From Gammaproteobacteria bacterium (GTDB taxonomy: Bacteria > Pseudomonadota > Gammaproteobacteria > Eutrophobiales > Eutrophobiaceae), in NCBI GenBank assembly GCA_028819495.1, contig JAPPLI010000100.1, forward strand, positions 1 through 64,000: DNA of 64,000 nt, read 5' to 3'. Position numbers and translations under genes: made by a program. The notes beneath the pieces are model-generated. The model was not told the origin of the DNA, searched no databases, and worked only from the letters and a program-made list of their open reading frames with translations. Shown here in pieces: positions 7,636 to 16,716 of this stretch. Position 1 is the first letter of the stretch, and every line of letters begins with the position of its first letter.

Positions 7636-8511
7636 TTATTCCCTTTCCAGCACCCCCTGACACGCTGCCGGCAAATCGGCCATCATGATTTCAGGCGGTT
7701 GATCTTCCGGCGCCCGAGGTGGCGGGTACAATGCCTCGTCGGTGAACCACCAGTCCAGTTCCTCGTTGCAGCCGTCGCCCTCGGGCGGTGGTTCCTGGTC
7801 GGTGCAGGCACTCGCTTCCGGGCAGTGTAGACGCACGTGGAAATGGGAATCATGGCCCCACCACGGGCGGACCTTGCGTAACCAGTCGGTGTCGTCCTCC
7901 GTACGGTCCCGACACAGGCGGCGTTTGATCGCAGCATTCACGAAGATGCGGGCGACAGCTTCATCCCGCGCCGTAGCCTCGATGACCTCGGAATGCGCGC
8001 CGGTCCAGTTACCATTCACCTGCAACCGGCTTGCCGCGACCATCGAAGGGGAATTGATCTTCTCTCGTTCCGCCGCGCTCAACTTCAGGCTGCCCGGCGC
8101 ACGTAGCCATATATCGGCGTCGAGACCGATCTGGTGCGAACGGTGGCTGGACACCATGGGCCCGCCGCGGGGATGGCTGATATCTCCCACGTACAACCCG
8201 GCCCAGCCCACGGCCTGGGCTGCGCGTGACAGCCGCTCAATGAACGCGATCATATCGGGATGGCCCCAGTTGCGGTTGCGAGACAGGCGCATCGCCTGCC
8301 AGCGAGGACCTGTTTCGGGAAGCTGGGCCGCGCCCGCCAGGCATCCTGCCGCGTAACCGCCGAACGGAGCAGGCACAGCATTGGTAGGCGCGTCGATTGC
8401 GCTGAAGGCGAACTTGGCGGGCTGTTCGTTTTGCGCGCCTGCGCCGAAAGCGGATGAAAGGATGAGGGTGAATATCAACGCCCGTCCGGCGCGTCGGGCA
8501 GTTGGTGTCAT
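7636..8511 (-). CDS. mepA: Penicillin-insensitive murein endopeptidase MepA
   Basis: A periplasmic LAS-type metallopeptidase (family M74) that cuts D-alanyl-meso-diaminopimelate cross-links in peptidoglycan. A signal peptide covers about residues 1-26 (ALIFTLILSSAFGAGAQ). The zinc-binding motifs are visible: HRSHQIGLDADIWL (H126 and D133 with the family's 7-residue spacing) and GHDSHFHVRL with the HxH pair. The length of 291 residues is near the E. coli protein. The ATG has GGGAG 7 bp upstream. It stands alone between the defence island and the GFA gene. Confidence 0.95.
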   Translation of the reverse strand: MTPTARRAGRALIFTLILSSAFGAGAQNEQPAKFAFSAIDAPTNAVPAPFGGYAAGCLAGAAQLPETGPRWQAMRLSRNRNWGHPDMIAFIERLSRAAQAVGWAGLYVGDISHPRGGPMVSSHRSHQIGLDADIWLRAPGSLKLSAAEREKINSPSMVAASRLQVNGNWTGAHSEVIEATARDEAVARIFVNAAIKRRLCRDRTEDDTDWLRKVRPWWGHDSHFHVRLHCPEASACTDQEPPPEGDGCNEELDWWFTDEALYPPPRAPEDQPPEIMMADLPAACQGVLERE

Positions 8512-8551
8512 GGGATCGCTCCCGGCATATCCCGGTTATTCCGAGGCCGCG

Positions 8552-8977
8552 TCATTCCGGAGTAAATTCACTCATACTCGGCGGATAAGTATCGTATTTC
8601 GGCAGGTCGTCGTTGACTTCGCACCAGCTTGCCTTGGACTGCCAGAACATATGTGCGGCATGCCCGATTTCAACCTCACCGTCCAGGGTGGCGGCGGTTG
8701 CAGCCAGCACCTCGCCGCCGTTGATCTCCGCGACCAGGGCGGAACCGCACACGCTGCAGAACAGCCTGGCGGAGTGGGAGCTGGACTGGTAGCGGGCGAC
8801 CAGTTCCTTGCCTTCCGTCCAGGTGAACTTATCGGGAGGCACCGGCTCGATATAAGTACCGAACGCAGCGCCGTGGTATTTCTGGCAGAAAGTGCAGTGG
8901 CAATGGTCGATGTCATCGGACGTGGTATTCACTTCGTAGCGGATTTTTCCGCACAGGCAACTGCCCCGGGCTTTCAT
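8552..8977 (-). CDS. GFA (CENP-V) domain zinc protein
   Basis: A 141-residue single-domain protein of the GFA/CENP-V family. The cysteine sets CLCG (C7, C9), CHCTFC (C26, C28, C31) and a later CSVCG bind zinc. Some relatives are glutathione-dependent formaldehyde-activating enzymes or S-(hydroxymethyl)glutathione synthases, but most members have no proven activity. AGAGG sits at proper distance before the ATG. It is between mepA and the decarboxylase gene on the same strand, with no clear operon link. Confidence 0.88.
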   Translation of the reverse strand: MKARGSCLCGKIRYEVNTTSDDIDHCHCTFCQKYHGAAFGTYIEPVPPDKFTWTEGKELVARYQSSSHSARLFCSVCGSALVAEINGGEVLAATAATLDGEVEIGHAAHMFWQSKASWCEVNDDLPKYDTYPPSMSEFTPE

Positions 8978-9018
8978 GACGACCTCTGATCAGGTTGAGA
9001 ATCTGCAGATATTATGCC

Positions 9019-10638
9019 TCATCCGTCCCGCATCTGCTTGAAGCCCGCCACGAAGCGGCTCAAGGTCTTGGACATGAGGCCGCGCGCCAGGCTGATGTCG
9101 ATCAACTGGAAGCAGGATTCATCCCCGAAGGCTCGGTCCAGGGCGGCGTGTAACTCCCGTTTTGTGCCGACCGCCTGCCCGTTGCCTCCCAGGGCGTTCG
9201 CCAAGGCGGCATAATCCAGCCGGTCCAGGTCGTTGAACGCGGATTCCGGTTGGAACGCCCGCAGCATCTCCCAACTGCTGTTGTTGAATACCAGCACGAT
9301 GGGGTTCCAGCCGTAACGCCGGCAGTTCAGCAGTTCCATCCCGGTCATCTGGAACGCCCCGTCGCCCACCAGGATGAGCGGCCGCCGGCCCGTGGCGGCC
9401 TGTACCCCCAGGCCGGAGGGGACGCCGTAGCCCATGGTGGCGTAATAGCCCGGCGCCACCAGTTCGGTGTATTCCATGTCCATGGCGGTAAACAGGCAAT
9501 CGCCCATGTCCGCGGCGATGGGCAAGGCGCCGTAGCGGTGGAACATGTCGTTCACCGCAGTGGCGATATCGGTCGGGGTGATGGGATCATCCGTCAATGC
9601 CAGGTCCTTCGGATGTTCAAACCGGGCGGCCTCCCGTTGCGGCCGGTCCGGCAGTTTGCCGTTCAGGGCCAGCACCAGTTCCTGCAGCGGGATGTCCGGG
9701 TACACGTGGAAACCCAGGGACACCGAACCGTCACAGGCCAGCACGGTCTTCCTGAGGTCGATCTTCTTTTCGGAAATGCCGAAGTTGGTATCGGACAACA
9801 ATACTCCCAGCAGGAACAGTCCGTCGGAGGACTCGACCAGGCCGGTCAGGGACTGCTCCCCGGCAATCCCCATGTACGTGCCCCTGAGGTCCACCGGCTG
9901 TCCCGCCAGGAGGCCCTTGCCCATGAAGGTCGTGACAACCGGTATGCCCAGTTTGCGGCTCAGCAGCGCAACCTCCTGTTCCAGCCCGTAACGGCGGATT
10001 TCCACCCCTACCATGAGCACAGGGGAGCGCGCCTGCCCCAGGGCTTCGATGATCTCATCGGTGCAGGCATCCAGCGCGTCCGCGTCACAATCACTGGTCA
10101 GCGGCAGTACGGGCACGGGGTCACAGGGTTCGAACACCTGGTCCCTGGGCACTTCGATGTAAACGGGGCGGGAGTCGATAATGCAGTTTCTCAGGACCCG
10201 CGCAATCTGCGCCGGCGCCTGCGCCGTATCTTCCAGGACCGCCTGGTCGCAGGTCACTTCCCTGTATACCTGCACCTGGGAATTGAGTTGCCTGGCCTGG
10301 TGGTGCACCAGCAGACCGGTGGACTTGTCCGCCCTCCCCGGTCCGCCGGATATGACGATGACCGGCGACTTTTCCGCATAGGCGGCCGCGACCGGGTTCA
10401 CCATGTTGAGCGCCCCGGCGCCGTATGTCACCGCCGCCACGGAAGGCCTGGTATGGAAACGGGCAGCAGCATCGGCGGCGAAGCCCACGGCGGGTTCATG
10501 GCTCAGGGTGTACAGCGGCAGGATTTGGGTCTCTTCGATGACCTTGAACAGCGGCAGTGCGAAATCACCGGGGATCCCGAAGATTTCCTTGACGCCGTAG
10601 GCTTTCAGGGCCGTGAGGAGTTGCTCGGCGAGGTTCAT
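9019..10638 (-). CDS. Thiamine-diphosphate 2-keto acid decarboxylase (indolepyruvate/phenylpyruvate type)
   Basis: A 539-residue ThDP enzyme with three domains. The N-terminal PYR domain has the catalytic glutamate in LSHEPAVGF (about residue 48), the middle domain follows, and the C-terminal PP domain carries the cofactor motif GDGAFQMTG ending in FNNSS. Length and organisation fit decarboxylases of indolepyruvate, phenylpyruvate or related keto acids, which release CO2 to form an aldehyde. It is third in a minus-strand set after a TonB receptor and an alpha/beta hydrolase, 76 bp after the hydrolase, with two REP2 palindromes in the junction. A nearby 4-hydroxyphenylpyruvate dioxygenase suggests aromatic keto acids as substrates, which is inference. 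Confidence 0.85.
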   Translation of the reverse strand: MNLAEQLLTALKAYGVKEIFGIPGDFALPLFKVIEETQILPLYTLSHEPAVGFAADAAARFHTRPSVAAVTYGAGALNMVNPVAAAYAEKSPVIVISGGPGRADKSTGLLVHHQARQLNSQVQVYREVTCDQAVLEDTAQAPAQIARVLRNCIIDSRPVYIEVPRDQVFEPCDPVPVLPLTSDCDADALDACTDEIIEALGQARSPVLMVGVEIRRYGLEQEVALLSRKLGIPVVTTFMGKGLLAGQPVDLRGTYMGIAGEQSLTGLVESSDGLFLLGVLLSDTNFGISEKKIDLRKTVLACDGSVSLGFHVYPDIPLQELVLALNGKLPDRPQREAARFEHPKDLALTDDPITPTDIATAVNDMFHRYGALPIAADMGDCLFTAMDMEYTELVAPGYYATMGYGVPSGLGVQAATGRRPLILVGDGAFQMTGMELLNCRRYGWNPIVLVFNNSSWEMLRAFQPESAFNDLDRLDYAALANALGGNGQAVGTKRELHAALDRAFGDESCFQLIDISLARGLMSKTLSRFVAGFKQMRDG

Positions 10639-10655
10639 CTCCTATCCTTCGACAG

Positions 10656-10679
10656 GGGGACGGAATGAATTCCGTCCCC
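10656..10679. repeat. REP2 palindrome
   Basis: A perfect 24-bp palindrome: 11-bp arms GGGGACGGAAT and ATTCCGTCCCC around GA. It lies in the leader of the decarboxylase gene and is the first of a doublet with 10705-10728. REP2-type sequences resemble REP elements moved by RAYT transposases; that link is family knowledge. Confidence 0.85.
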
Positions 10680-10704
10680 GGATTCCCTGATGATGGATGG
10701 TGAT

Positions 10705-10728
10705 GGGGACGGATTTAAATCCGTCCCC
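10705..10728. repeat. REP2 palindrome overlapping the hydrolase stop codon
   Basis: A perfect 24-bp palindrome, GGGGACGGATTT and its complement. The stop codon and last codons of the minus-strand alpha/beta hydrolase lie inside it (the frame reads RGRI then TAA), so insertion has remade the protein's C-terminus. Confidence 0.85.
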
Positions 10729-11539
10729 TGTTATCCCGATAACACCCGTCGCAAAACTCAAGCATGTGCGCGTTGAAATCTTCCGCGAACTCATGGAAGG
10801 AAAGATGGGCGGGCATGTAATAAATTCTCGCATTCGGTTGATTCTCGCTGATCCACTGCCCGGCCGCCTTTCTCCAGTCCTCGCGCACCACCTGCATTAC
10901 CGGTATCTCATTGTCGATCCTGCGGGCAACCTCGCGGTAGTCCAGGTCAAAGCTGGTCCTGATCAGTTCGCAGGCGACAGCTTCTGGCGTCCTGGCGGCC
11001 TCGTTCAGCATGTCCCGGACAAAATCCGGGTCGGGCTTCTCTACGTAGCAATGGTACAGGTAATCCTCGAAGAATTTCAAATGACCCCGCCTTGTCAGCA
11101 TCTCCAGGCCGGCCCGGAGTTCATGTTCCTCTCCTTCTCCCCAGTCGGTCCCGTTCTCCTTCCTGATCTTCGGCGGCTCGTCAATGCTGATAAACCCGCG
11201 CACTCCGGCGCTGCCGAACTGTTCAAAATACGAATACGCCGTGCACACGCCGAAGGACCAGCCGGCTATGAGGCAATCGTCCAGTTCAAGGCGGTTGATG
11301 AATTCATACAGGTCGGCGCCGTGCTGCCTGAAATCGTTGCCCGCGGCGGTCACGCCGGAAGCGCCGTGGCTGCGCTGGTCGTAGGCCAGGACCCGGTAAC
11401 GCCCGGCGAAGGCCGGCAGGTTCCTGGCGAAGACCTTCGCAGTATAAGTCCAGCCCGGTATGAAAATGACCGGCTTGCCGGCGCCGTAATCTACGTAAGC
11501 GAGCGTTAAGTCATCCGATATAACGAGTCGCTTTTTCAT
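10715..11539 (-). CDS. Alpha/beta hydrolase
   Basis: A 274-residue alpha/beta-hydrolase-fold protein. The oxyanion-hole region is FIPGW (26-30) and the nucleophile elbow is GWSFG with Ser95. A late His near HLSFHEF could complete the triad. Substrate is unknown; relatives hydrolyse esters, lactones or C-C bonds. The ATG overlaps the TonB-receptor stop in an ATGA, so uptake and hydrolysis are coupled. The final residues NRGRI and the stop come from a REP2 palindrome, so the native C-terminus may have been longer or different. Confidence 0.85.
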   Translation of the reverse strand: MKKRLVISDDLTLAYVDYGAGKPVIFIPGWTYTAKVFARNLPAFAGRYRVLAYDQRSHGASGVTAAGNDFRQHGADLYEFINRLELDDCLIAGWSFGVCTAYSYFEQFGSAGVRGFISIDEPPKIRKENGTDWGEGEEHELRAGLEMLTRRGHLKFFEDYLYHCYVEKPDPDFVRDMLNEAARTPEAVACELIRTSFDLDYREVARRIDNEIPVMQVVREDWRKAAGQWISENQPNARIYYMPAHLSFHEFAEDFNAHMLEFCDGCYRDNRGRI

Positions 11540-13851
11540 CAGAAGTCCTTGCGGACTTCGAGGCCGAAACTGCGCGGGCGGTTCGTGACGATGCGCGGCC
11601 GTCCGGGCTTCTCCGCCGCGATGGAGCGGTTGTCGGACAGGTTGGCGTGTTCATTTGTCGCATTTTTAACGAACAGGGCCACGTCCCAACTGCCTGCCTG
11701 GAAGGCGCCGATACGGACATTCAGCAACTCGAAGGAATCCCTTACCCGCGGCGGGATGGTGCCGCTGACGTTGTTGGCGCTGAGACTGTCGTCATAGTAC
11801 GAATAATCGCCACGGATATAACCTTCCCAGTCGGCAAACAACGGGAAGCTGTATTCCGCGCCGGCGTTGAAGGTCACCTCCGGCACCTGCAGGATCCGAT
11901 CGCCTTTCATTGTTCTTATTAAAGGATCGCCTTTTGTTATCTCGGCATCGGTGTAGCCGAAGCCCATTGATATATTCAGGCCTTCCACCGGCGCCGCCTG
12001 CAGTTCAACTTCAACCCCTTTGTTTTCTGCTTCCCCGGAATTGGCCACGTACTGGAAACCGCAGGCGAGCCGGTTCGTCTGCAAGGTATCGTCCCAATTA
12101 ATATTGAACGCCGAGACATTCAGATTGACCCGATCATCAAACAGCGATGACTTCATGCCCAGTTCAAAATTCCACAGCGAGTCGGAATCGAACGTGGCCA
12201 CGTCTTCATTGGTAATACCCAGGTCTGCAAGCTCGGCGGCGCAGAAGGCCACCGGCACGGGCATATTGATGCCACCCTCGCGAAAACCCTTGGACGCGGA
12301 ACCGTAAACCAGCAAATCATCAGTGACATCCAGTTCCAGCAGGACCTTGGGCACGACCCTGGAACTGCTGCGCGTCGGTGGCATGACGATGGCAGGGCCG
12401 CCGTTGACAAAACCGCCGCGATCGGCGCTGAAGTCTATCGTCGTTTCCGACCAGCGTGCGCCCGCGGTCAATCGCAGACTTTCACTCAGCCTCAGCGTCA
12501 ACTCGCCGAAAACCGCAATTTCCTCGGTGTCCTTATCATCGTAGGTATGGAACACCAGGTCGGACCCAAGCAGCCCCGGCGGAACCGGCACCGGGAACCC
12601 CGGAACAATGCCGGTCAATATCGAATTGAGTATGCCGGTGAATTGTGCATTGATCCCAGGCGCAAAAGACGGCGGATAATTGAGGATATGTTCCCTGTCC
12701 TCGTAGAATACGCCCAGCGTTATGGCCACGCCGTCAAACGGCAGGTCGCCGAAATCGGCAATCAGGCGGGTTTCGTGCACGAACGAGGTGTCTTCCTCTT
12801 CTTCGTAGACAAAGCTCGGTATATGAGGCTCTGGCAGGCCGCTGGCCGCAAACAGCAGGCCATCCAGGGTGCCGGTCTGGTCCTCGTATTCCTTGATCTT
12901 CCGGTCAAACCCTGCCGTGGTGGATACGAGCTCGCCAAATCCGGTATCGATATTGACGGTCACACTGGCCAGCCACCATTCCTCTTCGCCGGGTTCCTCG
13001 ATGTTGTTATGCCGCGGCACATCAAAATTGCCGGGGGAAAGGTCAGCAAGGGGCAGGTTGTCCGAATCCGTGCGCTGATACATGAACCGGGGTCTGATAC
13101 TGATGTTATCCGTAGCATTCCAGACCAAAGAGATGGCGCCGCCGTAAAATTCATCGTCGTCGACATCTTCTACTGTATTGAATGCGGGCCGGTTGGAACC
13201 GGGAATATGCACCCGGTCAAAGATGCCCGAATTTTGCGCATAGTAAAATAACGCGCGGGCGCCCAGTACGCCTTCCACAATCGGCGCGTTCACGCTGCCA
13301 TCCACCCGCCAGTTGATGTCTCCCTCCTTGATGTCCGATATCGATGTTCCCAGGTAGCCGCCAAACTCGTCGGTGTCAGCCTGTTTTGTGATAACGCGCA
13401 CGGTGCCGCCCATGGAGCGCGCGCCGTAGAGGGTGCCTTGCGGTCCGCGCAATACTTCGACTCGCGAAATATCCGAGACACGCGGGTTCATGTATTCCGG
13501 CACCGGGATGTCATCAATATAGAAACCGGTCGCGCCGACAACGCCGCCCCCCGCGACACCGCGGATTGCAGGAGAGCCTGAGTTAAAGCGGCCATCGGCT
13601 TCATTGCTGAAGCCCAGGTTGGGAATCTTCACGCCATAGTCGAATATGCCCTCGGCCCCGATACGTTGCAGTTCGAACTCCCCCAGGGCCGTGATGGACA
13701 TGGCCGTATCCTGCAGGCTGGTCTCGCGCTTGGTCGCGGTAACGATAATCTCTTCAATAACCTGCGCCCGCGCCGGTAACGCGGCGACTGCACACAACAG
13801 GAATAAAATCACCCAATGTCGGGTATGGGTGATGATCTTTTTTCCAATCAT
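11539..13851 (-). CDS. TonB-dependent outer-membrane receptor
   Basis: About 770 residues from ATG 13851, which has GGGGA upstream. The signal peptide is IGKKIITHTRHWVILFLL... ending at ARAQ, followed by a TonB box EEIIVTATKRE. The plug domain has IRGVAGGG and VEVLRGPQGTLYGARSMGG, and a 22-strand barrel ends in an aromatic, F-terminated strand (SFGLEVRKDF). It imports a scarce large ligand across the outer membrane. An operon with a hydrolase and a keto acid decarboxylase, and a divergent AraC regulator, point to an organic substrate rather than iron; the ligand is unknown. Confidence 0.93.
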   Translation of the reverse strand: MIGKKIITHTRHWVILFLLCAVAALPARAQVIEEIIVTATKRETSLQDTAMSITALGEFELQRIGAEGIFDYGVKIPNLGFSNEADGRFNSGSPAIRGVAGGGVVGATGFYIDDIPVPEYMNPRVSDISRVEVLRGPQGTLYGARSMGGTVRVITKQADTDEFGGYLGTSISDIKEGDINWRVDGSVNAPIVEGVLGARALFYYAQNSGIFDRVHIPGSNRPAFNTVEDVDDDEFYGGAISLVWNATDNISIRPRFMYQRTDSDNLPLADLSPGNFDVPRHNNIEEPGEEEWWLASVTVNIDTGFGELVSTTAGFDRKIKEYEDQTGTLDGLLFAASGLPEPHIPSFVYEEEEDTSFVHETRLIADFGDLPFDGVAITLGVFYEDREHILNYPPSFAPGINAQFTGILNSILTGIVPGFPVPVPPGLLGSDLVFHTYDDKDTEEIAVFGELTLRLSESLRLTAGARWSETTIDFSADRGGFVNGGPAIVMPPTRSSSRVVPKVLLELDVTDDLLVYGSASKGFREGGINMPVPVAFCAAELADLGITNEDVATFDSDSLWNFELGMKSSLFDDRVNLNVSAFNINWDDTLQTNRLACGFQYVANSGEAENKGVEVELQAAPVEGLNISMGFGYTDAEITKGDPLIRTMKGDRILQVPEVTFNAGAEYSFPLFADWEGYIRGDYSYYDDSLSANNVSGTIPPRVRDSFELLNVRIGAFQAGSWDVALFVKNATNEHANLSDNRSIAAEKPGRPRIVTNRPRSFGLEVRKDF

Positions 13852-13979
13852 AACTATTCCCCATACAGATGTAGTTACAGGATTTGACAAGGGACAGTAT
13901 TACTGCTTGAATTAAGAGAGTGTTATCCTCAATGCGCAAGAAAGTCGTATTTTTCAAACAGATTTGGTGAATACGTGCG

Positions 13980-14969
13980 ATGGATTATCCGATTTGCGCA
14001 AAAACGCCTGCGATCCAGAAACTTCATCACCGGGACATCGATGAACAGGCGGCGCGGCTGACCGGTTACGATCAATCCTACCAGCAGATCAGCAGGGGCC
14101 CTTTCCGCGGCACTTTCACCACCTGTGATGTGGACCCGGAACTGAGCCTGTTCTTTGAGAAGACCAACCAGGTGCTGTATCAAAATGCCATGGTCCCGCG
14201 TGATTATTACGCAATCGGCCTGTTGATGAACACCGACAGGACGCTGGTGTTGAACTGTGAACCTTTTCCGAAAGGCGCGGCGTTTATATTACCTCCCGGG
14301 TCTGAAATGGAGGGCATTTCATCTCCCGACATGCGAATCTGCATCGTCCATGTTTCCTGCGATTTGCTGAAGCGGACGCTTCAACACCAGTACCGGGAAT
14401 CGAACCTGTTCGACCCGGATTATCTTCCGTATATGCTCATCCAGAACGAAAAGGAAACGCAGCCCCTGTTTTCGTTACTGGAAGATTTCCAGACCGGGGC
14501 AGATAAAGCGCATCTTTCCCTGGAAAGTACGAACCAGTTGGCGGCGCTGAAAAATGCCCTGGTAGAAACGATATGTTCGGTGTTCATAACAAAGCAGGAT
14601 CAAGGCAGGACTAAATCCGGCATCACGACAATAACCAGGCACCATCGTCTGTTTCATGATGCGCTCGACCTGATTCAAGACAATATCTGTGAAGAATTGA
14701 CTGTCGGGAAACTGTGTGAGGAGTTGACGACGTCACGGCGCACGCTGGAATACGTGTTCAAAGAGAACATCAAAATGAGCCCCGCCAAGTATATCAGGGC
14801 CTTTCGTCTCAATAATATCCGGCGGGAAATCCTGTTGATGGAACCTGACACACTGGGAGACATCGCGGCAAGGTGGGGTATCTGGCACCTGGGACGCTTC
14901 GCCCGGGACTACTACCAGCTTTTCGGCGAACTGCCCTCTACGACGAAAGGAGGCGTTTACCGGCGTTAA
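13980..14969 (+). CDS. AraC-family transcriptional regulator
   Basis: A 329-residue regulator. The C-terminal ~100 residues hold two helix-turn-helices: ELTVGKLCEELTTSRRTLEY then KMSPAKYIRAFRL, and DIAARWGIWHLGRFARDY with the AraC signature ending YYQLFGELP. The N-terminal part is a sensor or oligomerisation domain with no motif I recognise. It is transcribed divergently from the TonB receptor across 128 bp, and very likely controls the receptor-hydrolase-decarboxylase genes. Its tail converges on the dioxygenase gene. Confidence 0.9.
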   Translation: MDYPICAKTPAIQKLHHRDIDEQAARLTGYDQSYQQISRGPFRGTFTTCDVDPELSLFFEKTNQVLYQNAMVPRDYYAIGLLMNTDRTLVLNCEPFPKGAAFILPPGSEMEGISSPDMRICIVHVSCDLLKRTLQHQYRESNLFDPDYLPYMLIQNEKETQPLFSLLEDFQTGADKAHLSLESTNQLAALKNALVETICSVFITKQDQGRTKSGITTITRHHRLFHDALDLIQDNICEELTVGKLCEELTTSRRTLEYVFKENIKMSPAKYIRAFRLNNIRREILLMEPDTLGDIAARWGIWHLGRFARDYYQLFGELPSTTKGGVYRR

Positions 14970-14975
14970 TCTCGC

Positions 14976-16040
14976 CTACGCCCCCCTGTCGACCAGGACA
15001 CCGCGCCGGACCTGGTCCTGTTCAATGGATTCGAACAGGGCCTGAAAATTGCCCTCGCCAAACCCCTCGTTGCCTTTGCGCTGGATGATCTCGAAGAAGA
15101 TCGGGCCGATCACATTTCCGGTGAAGATCTGCAGTAATATCCCCTGTCCTTCAGTGGGCGCGCCGTCAACCAGGATGCGGCGTTGCCTGAGGGCTTCAAG
15201 GTCTTCGCCGTGACCGGGCACGCGCCGGTCTACGCTTTCATAGTAGCTGTCGGGCGTATCCTGGAACACCACGTCGTGGCTGCATAACGCATCCACAGTT
15301 ACATAGATGTCCGCCGTGCCCAGAGCAATATGTTGTATGCCTTCGCCGCGATATTCGCTCAGGTATTCCTCGATCTGCGATTTATCATCGGCGGACTCGT
15401 TGATCGGGATGCGTATTTTGCCGCAGGGACTGGTCATGGCCCGGCTCTTCAGCCCGGTCAGTTTCCCCTCGATATCGAAGTACCTCAATTCGCGGAAGTT
15501 GAACAGTTTCTCGTAGAACCCGGCCCATTTGTCCATATTGCCGCGCCGGACATTGTGGGTCAGGTGGTCTACATAGGTCAGCCCTGTGCGCATGACATGA
15601 TAATCGGCTTCCACCGGCACAAAGTCCACGTCATAGATGGTCCTGTCCCCGTAGCGATCAACCAGGTAGATGCGACTCCCGCCGATCCCTTCTATGGCGG
15701 GGATATTCAATTCCATGGGGCCCGGCCTGGTCTCCACGCCTTGCGCGCCAAGATCCAGCGCCCGGGCATAAGCCCTGGCCGCGTCCTTCACACGGAAGGC
15801 GACCGCGCAGATGGACGGTCCGTGCTGCTCCGCAAAGCGCCGGGCGAAACTGCCCGGTTCGGCGTTGATGATGAAGTTGATGTCTCCCTGCGAATGCAAG
15901 GTCACGTTCTTGCTGCGGTGTTTTGCCGTTACCGGGAAACCCATCTTTTCAAACAGGTTGCGCAGCAACTCCGGGTCCGGCGCGGTGTATTCGATGAACT
16001 CGAAACCGTCGGTGCCCATCGGGTTGTGGATGTCAGTCAT
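14976..16040 (-). CDS. hppD: 4-hydroxyphenylpyruvate dioxygenase
   Basis: A 354-residue non-haem iron dioxygenase that turns 4-hydroxyphenylpyruvate into homogentisate in tyrosine breakdown. Two vicinal-oxygen-chelate domains are present, and the three iron ligands are visible: His159 in VDHLTHNV, His237 in IQHIALG and Glu317 in FFEIIQRKG. ATG 16040 with AGGAG 8 bp upstream is preferred over a longer frame starting at TTG 16079. The promoter is near consensus and carries two operator copies, so the divergent MarR gene product is the likely repressor. No homogentisate dioxygenase gene is in this window. Confidence 0.95.
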   Translation of the reverse strand: MTDIHNPMGTDGFEFIEYTAPDPELLRNLFEKMGFPVTAKHRSKNVTLHSQGDINFIINAEPGSFARRFAEQHGPSICAVAFRVKDAARAYARALDLGAQGVETRPGPMELNIPAIEGIGGSRIYLVDRYGDRTIYDVDFVPVEADYHVMRTGLTYVDHLTHNVRRGNMDKWAGFYEKLFNFRELRYFDIEGKLTGLKSRAMTSPCGKIRIPINESADDKSQIEEYLSEYRGEGIQHIALGTADIYVTVDALCSHDVVFQDTPDSYYESVDRRVPGHGEDLEALRQRRILVDGAPTEGQGILLQIFTGNVIGPIFFEIIQRKGNEGFGEGNFQALFESIEQDQVRRGVLVDRGA

Positions 16041-16065
16041 GTTTTCGACTCCTGGCATGTCAAAT

Positions 16066-16111
16066 AGTTGCTTTAACAACTGATTTTAGTTGCATTGACA
16101 ACTATTGTCAA
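16066..16111 (-). promoter_or_regulatory. hppD promoter with two MarR-type operators
   Basis: Minus-strand TTGACA (16111-16106), 17 bp, TAAAAT (16088-16083). Two copies of the inverted repeat AGTTG-N6-CAACT lie at 16066-16081 and 16088-16103, 22 bp apart (two helical turns). One fills the promoter spacer and the other covers the start of transcription. This is a textbook repressor layout, and the MarR protein encoded at 16258 is the natural candidate. Confidence 0.8.
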
Positions 16112-16168
16112 TTATGTGTGAGATACTTGGGGTCTGAGTAAAATTCTGAAGAACATTGCCTATATGCA

Positions 16169-16235
16169 GGGGTCAGAGTAAAATCACTCTTGTCCTTGCC
16201 ATCGGCGATAGACCTCAAGATTTTACTCCGACCCC
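16169..16235. repeat. REP1-like element with enlarged loop
   Basis: It begins GGGGTCAGAGTAAAAT and ends ATTTTACTCCGACCCC, the two halves of REP1, but with a 35-base unrelated middle instead of the short loop. A degenerate half (GGGGTCTGAGTAAAATTCT) precedes it at about 16129. It lies in the leader of the MarR gene. Confidence 0.7.
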
Positions 16236-16257
16236 ATCAATCTCATAATTCTTTACC

Positions 16258-16704
16258 ATGCAACACCGTAAGCCCTTGCGACTGGAATCATTCCTGCCCT
16301 ACCGGCTGTCCCTGTTGTCGAATGCCATCAGCGGCGCCATCGCTGCCGTGTATGGGGACAAGTTCGCCATTTCCATGCCGGAATGGCGCATCATGATGAT
16401 CCTGGCGGAATACCCTGACATATCCGCGGATGAGGTCTGCCGCCGCACAAAAATCGAAAAATCCGTGGTCTCCCGCGCCGTGGCGCGGCTGCTCAGCCGC
16501 CACCTTGTCAACCGGGACGTGGACGAAAAAGACAGGCGCCGTTCAATATTACGACTTTCCGAGACCGGCCTGTCCGTCTATGATGAAGTAATGCCAATCG
16601 CCAGAAATTACGAAGCAGAGTTGCTGGCGGATTTAACCGCTGAAGAACTGGAAGCGTTTAACGCCACGATCGATAAACTGATGGCAAAGGCAACCCGTAT
16701 CTGA
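16258..16704 (+). CDS. MarR-family transcriptional regulator
   Basis: A 148-residue winged-helix repressor. The core shows PEWRIMMILAEYPDISADEV, the recognition helix region KIEKSVVSRAVARLLSR and the wing DEKDRRRSILRLSETG, all typical of MarR proteins. It is encoded divergently from hppD, whose promoter holds two palindromes of the right size for a MarR dimer. MarR-type control by an aromatic acid is common, and regulation of tyrosine catabolism here is inferred. Confidence 0.9.
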   Translation: MQHRKPLRLESFLPYRLSLLSNAISGAIAAVYGDKFAISMPEWRIMMILAEYPDISADEVCRRTKIEKSVVSRAVARLLSRHLVNRDVDEKDRRRSILRLSETGLSVYDEVMPIARNYEAELLADLTAEELEAFNATIDKLMAKATRI

Positions 16705-16716
16705 TACCGGATTCCA

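Noticed and set aside
9250..10668. A 472-residue open frame on the plus strand opposite the keto acid decarboxylase, and a 359-residue one (32739-33818) opposite the flavin oxidase
   Set aside because: Both lie entirely within well-supported genes on the other strand, have no domain motif and reflect GC-rich codon bias.
16041..16079. Longer hppD start at TTG 16079
   Set aside because: It would begin inside the operator and just after the predicted transcription start, and lacks a ribosome site, whereas ATG 16040 has AGGAG.
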